Below are positions 58,201-64,000 of a stretch of 64,000 nucleotides of DNA, in pieces. Both the position numbers and the translations under genes were made by a program. Every line of letters begins with the position of its first letter. Position 1 is the stretch's first letter. The DNA comes from Emergomyces orientalis (taxonomy: Eukaryota; Ascomycota; Eurotiomycetes; Onygenales; Ajellomycetaceae). The stretch spans positions 2,108,001 through 2,172,000 of the forward strand of contig MOWL01000001.1 in assembly GCA_002110485.1 (NCBI GenBank), given 5' to 3'. The notes under the pieces were generated by a model, which saw only the letters and a list, made by a program, of their open reading frames with translations, searched no databases and was not told the origin of the DNA.

Positions 58201-59896
58201 GGCCATTGAGCCTACCTATCTTATAAACAGTGATGTTGATCTCCTTAATGAGTCTGACGAGCATGCTAATGATAATGGTGATGAGCCCGTGCTTAGTACC
58301 CTTACGGACCGTCCCACGACCTTAGCGGAGGCTCGACGGAGCCCTGATTGGCATCATTGGCTCGAAGCAATGAGGAAGGAGGTCGATATGTTCAATCAAA
58401 AGAAAACATATGTTATTACTGAGCGGTCCCCGGATATGGATGTTCTTACGGGTAAATGGGTATATGACCGCAAATTAAATAATAAGGGAGAAACCATCCG
58501 CTTTCGCGCACGATGGGTGGTTCGCGGATTCCTTCAGCAGCGAGGAGTCCATTATACGAAGTCTTACGCTGCCGTTGTCTCTGGTCCTACAACCAGAAGC
58601 CTATTCGCGATCTCTACGGCTAGGGGATGGAAATCGAAGGCAATTGATTACGTGTCTGCATTCCTTAATGGCGTGCTGCCACAGGAAGAAATGATCTATA
58701 TGCAGCTCCCGACGGGCATAAAACATGGCAGGGGCAATCTAGTTGGCCTGGTTCGCCAGAGCCTGTATGGGCTGAAGCAAGCTGCGAGGACGTGGTATTT
58801 TCTTGCCACTGAGCATCTCACTTCGATTGGTTTCCGCATATCACCGTATGACGGCGGATTCCTATATCACCCCATCCGTAAGGTGTATTTGACGCTGCAC
58901 GTTGATGACTGCCGCGTTACGGGGCCCAATGAGCATGATATTGACTGGGTTCTCGATGAGATTGCGAAGCGTTTTGACACCAAAAGAATCGACGATGATA
59001 AGCCATACTTAGGTATGGAAATTGCGGGCCGTAATGGTGATTTACTGGTCACGCAAACACGCTATATTGATGAGATCCTTGATGATTTTGGCATGACTGC
59101 AATCAATCCGGCACCAACCCCCATGAATGCTGGCACAAAGCTCCAGTTCTCGCCGGATGAGGATAAGGGCCTTGATGATGATTTTACGGCTACGCGATAT
59201 CGTCAAGGGCTTGGGTCTCTTCAATATCTGGTTACAAGCACCAGACCGGATATAATGTTCGCGGTAAATTATTTATCGCGATTCAATTCTCGCCCAAATA
59301 AGGAGTGCTGGGCTGCTTTGAAGCATGTTCTCCGCTATATGAAGAAGACTAGGACTACGGGCATTCTGTATAAGAGGAATATAGGGGACGAAGGGCTGGC
59401 TCCCATGGCCTACGCGGATTCAGATTGGGCGGGTGCAGACCCCCAATATAAATCGACTACGGGCTATATTATAATGATCAATGGAGCTCCCGTATCATGG
59501 CGTTCGCAGCGGCAGATCTCTACGGCGAAGTCCACAACTGAAGCTGAGTATATTGCTGCTAGCGAAGCTGCGTGCGAGCTGATTTGGCTTAAAGATATGC
59601 TGCATGATGCGGGACTGCTTGAGAATGCGGATGGCTATGTTCTTTCCAATAATCTGCATATTGATAATAAAGGTGCCATTGATCTAGCTAACGGCGAGTC
59701 TTTAACTAAGCGCTCGAGGCATATTGAAGTCCGCTACCATATATTACGCGATCTAGTGGCTAAAAAGGAGCTCCTTCTTCGGCACGTCAGCTCAACGGAG
59801 AATAAGGCGGATGGTTTTACGAAGGCGCTGCCTAGGCCCGCATTCAATGCTTTTGTGGCTAATCTTGGCTTGATTGGTTCGGGGGGATCTGCTTAA
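55298..59896 (+). CDS. Copia gag-pol polyprotein
   Basis: A single frame of 1,532 aa from ATG 55298, 74 bp after the LTR. Domains in order: gag (UBN2-like, about 110-330); zinc knuckle CSHCGIVGHNEESC (369-382); aspartic protease WVLDSGSGAHAT (Asp452); GAG-pre-integrase with HLKLGHLNH; integrase with ITDDATRY (Asp702), HWDGGGEF and the NGPAERANR helix; RT with WVVRGFLQQ, AIDYVSAFLNG and catalytic LHVDD (Asp1203-1204); RNase H with YADSDWAG, STTEAEYIA and the DNKGAI/RSRHIEVRYH end. All catalytic acids are in place. The order integrase before RT marks Ty1/Copia. There is no frameshift between gag and pol. Base composition and CpG content resemble the host, unlike the LINEs. Confidence 0.95.
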   Translation: MVNLRSGNSPDLTRENKPTRRAERTPENIENEPFPTPITARKLPARAPSEGSSADFEDPMSDMSDTGSDRDEPTQEAQVEHDDSLSAETRARLEIARLENETARIKAGAGAGELAGANMTAYLKAIKEFRLTVKLLEKPVLLLGSMNYPMWRDEVLLAAKDSETDDILLNKELAPPEGVSEDVAKLWRERNSWLRNYMWSAISAQARTHFTIPKENQLSAYMLWSIVEENFAERRVVRRFRLFNEFLGMTAESCGSDRAFIERLLAVRTEYKRLDFYMPDSVFFDRLLAGIHSRWANLIRNRMDDIEKSGEDTLLEDDFVGLCRDILLRLPSGGSSSSSKNTKAPVNNASSMDDAGESPAPSASGRPKCSHCGIVGHNEESCWKKHPEKRPSGYSNGKRRGGTKKDKKKANNEDSSKSPDDGSAPVHSTVEKVFHAREIVRDDDIADEWVLDSGSGAHATPRKELVKCHSMSSNVKLKMADGTIVPAAAVGTVELAVDGADVCLEGVRFAPELEANIVSFGKLVRKGYTFKQLAYGEAHSIIMTSPDRMVSFTAVLNEKDIYVIEKPPQIRDLIQFAMPNGDFRPVNAVDDSLLALPSMNIKPVELTMLQWHLKLGHLNHMDIAKMAADPRMGMRIKGSKALPFCKTCVQAKMARPAFEPMIRKVKPAARLFIDLAGGGRTLFNEDGVPTYGGADYWMSITDDATRYRWAILMATKGEATAKLRDFITMIETTAQRCVGSLHWDGGGEFKSDELKAFCKQRGIAYETTTPYTPQSNGPAERANRIIIERTRSLLFDSGQPRDLWGEAMQAAVMLINMSPTSTKLYGCKEGSPLTPFEAWMGVQPTANWLHRWGCKVYKKDLRVTNKLADRTDGKEWIFVGYQGLHQVRIWDPDARRLEIARDVVFDEALVEDVSFINAALPAPHEPNNIPDELDVLNPADGWQHCLLRRLARERPHIMKMLVNGDLEEAIEPTYLINSDVDLLNESDEHANDNGDEPVLSTLTDRPTTLAEARRSPDWHHWLEAMRKEVDMFNQKKTYVITERSPDMDVLTGKWVYDRKLNNKGETIRFRARWVVRGFLQQRGVHYTKSYAAVVSGPTTRSLFAISTARGWKSKAIDYVSAFLNGVLPQEEMIYMQLPTGIKHGRGNLVGLVRQSLYGLKQAARTWYFLATEHLTSIGFRISPYDGGFLYHPIRKVYLTLHVDDCRVTGPNEHDIDWVLDEIAKRFDTKRIDDDKPYLGMEIAGRNGDLLVTQTRYIDEILDDFGMTAINPAPTPMNAGTKLQFSPDEDKGLDDDFTATRYRQGLGSLQYLVTSTRPDIMFAVNYLSRFNSRPNKECWAALKHVLRYMKKTRTTGILYKRNIGDEGLAPMAYADSDWAGADPQYKSTTGYIIMINGAPVSWRSQRQISTAKSTTEAEYIAASEAACELIWLKDMLHDAGLLENADGYVLSNNLHIDNKGAIDLANGESLTKRSRHIEVRYHILRDLVAKKELLLRHVSSTENKADGFTKALPRPAFNAFVANLGLIGSGGSA

Positions 59897-59996
59897 TGGA
59901 TTTAACTAAAAGTTTTGTACTTAGCTGCTATTTTGATTTTTGATGCCTATGGCGTGGCCTGTGTGCGTGCTCCTGGGGCGCCCTAGCATGGGGGGG

Positions 59997-60098
59997 TGTT
60001 AGGTGATACTAGGGCTACCCGGGTCACATGCCCCACACACACATATATATTTTAGCTAGTTAGGTAGTTCAATATGATAGGCTTGATGCACTCTATGA
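59997..60098 (+). repeat. Copia 3' LTR, 102 bp
   Basis: Identical to the 5' LTR over all 102 positions. Preceded by a GGGGGGG polypurine tract and followed by the GAATC target duplication. Confidence 0.9.
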
Positions 60099-60103
60099 GA
60101 ATC

Positions 60104-60654
60104 TGGCTAGTGGAGGCATGTGATCACTCGTTGAACTCTTCCAAATCCAAGCCTCGCGAAACCTCACCCCTCTCTCTCTTTCAGGCGATGATCTTCGCGT
60201 CATAGCACATATCTGGCGTCTCCTTATTATACTTTTTCCCAACTCCCACTTAAGTACGCTGAAATTCTTTCCTCTTTAACATACCAAGAAACATATTACA
60301 ATCAAGATACCTTTTTTTGTTTTGCTTAGCACGAAGTGAGTAGATCGTTCCTTCATTCACACTGTCAAGCTAATCATACTAATTAGAGAATACGCAGTCG
60401 CTTCGCGCAGACCACAGCGTCGGCCTCCCACACTTCTTGTCCGACTGATCAAATCCAGCGATATACCACCGCCCGAACCAAATTACAAATAACGAGGTTT
60501 CCTACTTTCACCACTCTCCAACTGGGCTTTTACGCTTTACTGCACGAAAGTTTCCGCAAATTACTCAGCTGTTGATTCTCCGGGGTGTCGGGTGGAGCAT
60601 ACAAATCTTCCCCTTTGCCCTCTCACTCCTACGATTTTGTCAAAGATTGAGGCC
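60104..60654. other. Upstream region of the small two-exon gene
   Basis: Pre-insertion this sequence was continuous with 55121. A GTGAGT..TTAG pair (about 60337-60387) could be a 5' UTR intron. Otherwise pyrimidine-rich leader-like sequence with no coding support. Confidence 0.4.
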
Positions 60655-60860
60655 ATGACTGAAGAGATCGAAGACCCAGGGACTTCAGTCGATCATATTG
60701 CGGACGACCAACATCAACTCGAAGAGATGGCGAAACAGAAGGTATGAAGACCTATAGTTCATTGAAATACACCGTATTCTCAGACCTCGCCTAATTTCCT
60801 CTTGCGGTATAGCGTGCCCATTTAGGCAAGGTGGCTCCATCTAGCTCCTGGGACGTATAA
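60655..60860 (+). CDS. Candidate two-exon microprotein, 44 aa
   Basis: Exons 60655-60741 and 60813-60860 with a 71-bp GTATGA..TAG intron in phase 0. The protein is acidic at the start (MTEEIEDPG), with a short helical Gln/Glu/Met part and a basic-to-Ser-rich end (KRAHLGKVAPSSSWDV). I recognise no family. Support is the ATG-led frame, the conventional intron and the exact phase; a pyrimidine-rich 5' leader also fits. A chance arrangement is possible. Confidence 0.45.
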
Positions 60861-62599
60861 AGTCTCCTCGTCCCGCTGCTTCATCGTTCTAAATTTTGTC
60901 TTTCTCTTTTTTATTCCCTTCCAGCCTTGTCTCAGCTATTTTTTCTTTAGCTCACCGCTCACACTCCTCGCTTCCCCCCCCCCTTGCTTCTCTCTCTTCT
61001 TCCAATCTCATATCTTATTCGCCTTTGTCCACCCGCTGTTGCAATCGAATGAACTCATTCTGTAGGGGCAGGTTATGCTACCAGGCCAATTGGATTACCA
61101 CATTGTCATTAGAGTGCCAACTGTTTCTCTACACCGACCGTGTATGGTAGAGAGATTTTTTTCTACGCCGCAATATTATACTTGGATGTGGCCCCTGATA
61201 TTTTTTGGGGGGGGAGGGGAGAGGAGTGTGGGTGGCTGTGAATAACTGATCTGGTGACCTTGACCTTTCATTCGCAGCCCGATTATTGATTTTCCATCCA
61301 CCAGAGATGAGGAGACTGGCCGGGGCTCCCGGGAGAGCAAATCACTTCTCGATGCGGTGTCTGATCAGCCTGGTTGCAGCTTCTGTTGACAGATTCGCAA
61401 TGGCAATCAGAGCCTTCCCTTGGTAACTGATAGGCCCTGCTTCATGGGCTGACTGCGGGGCGCACTCTACTAATCAGGCTTTCAATTGTAGCGTGATGAA
61501 GACTCCATCACGCTGTGATGACATGTTCATCCTGCCAGCAGACAACGAATCATGCCGTCCCTTGAACCGCCCGGAGCCAGCAACACGGAACTCCCGAGAC
61601 CATTTTTACCACGCCACCATATATTTGACCACGGAATTAGTGGAGAGTGAAGTACCCGTGCCGCATGCAGAGCGGGGGTGTCCCGTTTTGGTCTGGAATG
61701 ATACCTTCGGGGATGGCATCACGTCAACATCAACCATCCTGGCTATTTAAGGCACTTGTCCCTCTCTCTGTCGTGCACACACTTCTTTGCCCTTTTTCTC
61801 CTGCATCCTTCGCTGTTTGGTTCTCTTTTCTTCAGCTGTCTCTGCGTTCAGCTGACCCACTTCTCCACCTCAAAATCTACCGTCAATGCGGCTGTGTGAG
61901 CTGGCTCTACCCCCCTCGGTCGCTTAACACTGCTAGAAATGACAGGGTCTGGACATGCGCTCTATTCCATTGTGCTACTGTTTCTCACTGTGCTTCTCTG
62001 TTTTTTTGAGCCAGTCGCGCTGGCCTCGCTGGTCTGAATCTCACTCTGCACTTTTGTGAGCTCTTTGACATTCTTCACTATTCTTAATTAAGAGATGTGT
62101 CTCTTTTTCATCCATCCTGAAGATTTTTCTTTCTCCTTTTTTTTTTTTGTGTTTGGGGGAGATTGGGGGAGGGAGATTTACTGCCATTGGTCCAACATTT
62201 CTCAATGGTCGCTCCAAGCAAAATGTTTTGTGTGCTAGGTAGAGATGTCCGCGGGGGCCAAGTAGCTCGGCAAGCTTCCAGTGGCAGATCCTTGAAGAGG
62301 TCAAATTGACAACGCTCTCCCGTCACAATAGATTATAGCCCCTAACAGACTAATAGTTTTGATAATGCTAGGCTACATTTTGTTGGAGTTCGGCTAGGAA
62401 AGCAGCGTCTAGACAGATGGGATAGTAGCGATTCTTCTACTAAAATAGGTTTGTCTTGGGAGTAGGTAGTGTTTGTAAAAAAAGAAGGCGGCGGGGAAGA
62501 CCTGGTGAGGGGAATGTCATCTGAAAGATGAATATCTGTCTGTCCCTTTACATGAATTGTGAGATCTGCAATATTACAAGGAGAGCGATTCCAGGACAC
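60861..62599. other. Intergenic region, microprotein gene to kinase gene
   Basis: About 1.7 kb between converging genes. Pyrimidine-rich tracts and short open frames; one ATG-led frame (61496-61750) has no recognisable content. I see no RNA gene or repeat. Confidence 0.4.
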
Positions 62600-63721
62600 T
62601 TAATAAAGCTCACAGCCAACAAACCAGGGGTGCTCCAACACTTCGCGCGCTGTTGCCCGTTTTTGAGGATCTAAGTTTGTCATCCTATGGATAACATCCT
62701 TGAACTTGTCGTCATTGACATTCTGCCAATCTGAGAATGGCTTGTAGGAATGATAGTCTGCCATCCGATCATCCCAGAGAAATCCAAGGACCTGGCGGTT
62801 GACTTCCTCGTCACCAACATGTTTCATGAGCCCGTTCAATCCTTCTCGGTCCCCAAAAAAAGAAACCTGACGTTGTAGACGAATGACGTGAGGGAATGCG
62901 CCTTGTGATTCATGTTTCTGCAAATCCTCATCGGCTTCAAAGATGACTTGTCCGAGCATAGCATAGATGCACTGAGTCAGTTAGCTAGATAAGAGTCTAA
63001 TCACAAGAAGTGCAACGTACCACAGCTGCAAAGGAGAAAATGTCAGAAGGCTTGCTAAGCTCGCCTTTAAAGTGGCCCTCTGGGCTACGCCAGCTATCAT
63101 TGCCGGCTAACATCCCTTTGATGCACCTCCCTTTAGGGAGATAAGCTGCATTTTCGAGATCAATGACCTGAACCTGCTCAACAATTGTCTCTTTACCAGT
63201 ACCACGGTAATTGATCATGATATTGTCGGGTTTGATATCTGGAACCAATTAGTCTTACACTATGAGACTGAATAGTGCTTACTTCACCTAAGTGGACAAT
63301 ATCGTGGCTGTGCAGCTCAGCAATCCCTTGCAAACTGGCTTTTAAAATCTGCTTCCTGGCTTGCATGGGTATTTGCTTTCTAACAAGGCTCAGAAAGTCA
63401 TCATCCATGTATTTGTACACGAATATCTGCTGGTCCGGAATTGTGTCATGTGGTAATCGTAAAAATGGGCTTTCACGAAGCCGCGGGCGTATGTCCTCGT
63501 TAAAGCTTGAGAAAATGGTCTTGGGGATGTCCTTCAAAATGAATTTGTCTTGTCCAGACCTGGAGCGCTGTCAGTTCATCAAGCTACACTACATGGAGGG
63601 GCCGGGTATGCTCGCACGTTGCCAACCAAACGCGACCGAGATGTGGTCTTTCTTGAATCAGTTGTTTGAGGAGATAGCGACATCCAGCAGCACCGATCAA
63701 TTCACTGGATGGAGGTGCCAT
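62600..63721 (-). CDS. Atypical fungal protein kinase
   Basis: Four exons: 63721-63618, 63559-63288, 63238-63021 and 62971-62600, giving 321 aa with all phases exact. The kinase fold is compact with no glycine loop. A lysine in FILKD (about 44) may be the ATP-binding one. The catalytic loop HDIVHLDIKPDNIM holds Asp126. DFG is replaced by VIDLENA, and the activation segment carries GMLAGNDSWRSPEGHFKGELSKPSDIFSF, with the SPE and D-x-F-S-F anchors of the family. The C-lobe ends in the MTNLDPQKRATAREVLEHPWF motif. Such single-domain kinases are common and lineage-expanded in filamentous ascomycetes; substrates are unknown. An upstream in-frame ATG at 63793 would add 24 residues. The gene is not disrupted, in contrast to the FunK1 copy. 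Confidence 0.82.
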
Positions 63722-64000
63722 ATTCACCCCAAAATTTGTGAGAGATTGAGATTTTTTTTTGACAAAAGAACATATTGAGCGAAGTTGATACATATGTGAT
63801 GTCTATGTTGACCGATTAGGGTTAGAGTGAATTGGTTGACTTGGCAAGTTTGTTGTGTTTTCTCCCGTTTTTAGACTTTCCACTCTCATCACATGACTTG
63901 CAACAATCCTTGAGGTTCAAAATTTCTCCTACTTCATGCTGACTAATCTGAACTTGACGTATCTACTAAAATCATATTTTGCAATTTTATATTTCTAGAT
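63722..64000. other. Upstream region of the kinase gene
   Basis: Promoter-side sequence up to the window edge. It contains a short telomere-like TTAGGGTTAG (63816-63825), listed among the findings. No other feature is visible. Confidence 0.4.

Larger units (their letters stand above)
55122..60098 (+). mobile_element. Complete Ty1/Copia LTR retrotransposon
   Basis: A 4,977-bp element bounded by two identical 102-bp LTRs and flanked by the 5-bp duplication GAATC (55117-55121 and 60099-60103). Directly after the 5' LTR comes GGTTATGAG, complementary to the anticodon-loop region of initiator tRNA-Met, as in Copia elements that prime on a half-tRNA. A run of seven G (59990s) ends at the 3' LTR and serves as polypurine tract. 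One open frame encodes gag-pol. Identical LTRs and an unbroken frame mean a recent, probably active insertion. Confidence 0.95.

Noticed and set aside
61496..61750. ATG-led frame of about 85 codons
   Set aside because: No recognisable family, no intron evidence and ordinary intergenic composition.

Overview
The window looks like nuclear DNA of a filamentous ascomycete. Genes are split by short GT..AG introns (about 50-100 bp), are spaced by 0.3-2 kb, and include fungal families (FLC/TRP-like, BRE4-like, FunK1, half-tRNA-primed Copia). The CpG-depleted, AT-rich repeat island and the kinase families recall Onygenales such as Coccidioides, Histoplasma and their relatives. That placement is inference, not a database result. 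Exon coordinates were worked out by hand from splice consensus plus frame continuity.

Layout. (1) 1-33.9 kb is a housekeeping block: an FLC/TRP-like membrane protein (+), an Hrp1-type RNA-binding protein (-) with a 1.28-kb intron, a Gyp1-type Rab GAP (+), Dim1 rRNA dimethylase (-), Prp1/Prp6 splicing factor (+), Hfi1/Ada1 SAGA subunit (-), a BRE4-like ten-plus-TM protein (-), Aip1 (-), mitochondrial bS18m (-), a mitochondrial PPR protein (+), a small AT-hook protein (-) and ribosomal protein eS29 (+). (2) 33.9-47.5 kb is an AT-rich island of transposon sequence. It holds a decayed Ty3/gypsy chromovirus (-), an 0.8-kb LINE 3' fragment (-), a nearly complete LINE with intact ORF1 and ORF2 (+), and a 5'-truncated second LINE copy tail-to-tail with it (-). 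The two LINE copies form a 2,594-bp inverted repeat. (3) 47.5-54.2 kb is a GC-rich accessory segment: a CCCCCCCAT minisatellite, three ~150-bp tandem CCAAT-containing units, a three-exon chromodomain gene (+) and a FunK1 kinase pseudogene (-) with three in-frame stops. (4) 55.1-60.1 kb is a complete, apparently very young Ty1/Copia element (+): identical 102-bp LTRs, 5-bp target duplication and one open gag-pol frame. (5) 60.1-64 kb holds a tiny two-exon candidate gene (+) and a four-exon atypical protein kinase (-).

The housekeeping block covers RNA processing and ribosome biogenesis (Hrp1, Dim1, Prp1), transcription (Hfi1), translation (eS29, bS18m) and trafficking or actin (Gyp1, Aip1), with no sign of an operon-like functional cluster. 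The main novelty lies in the LINE island. Its body has almost no CpG (three in about 5 kb by my reading) yet stays fully open, and its 5' head is CpG-rich. A 13-bp sequence shared by two distant breakpoints suggests that a LINE insertion was accompanied by a ~10-kb inversion.
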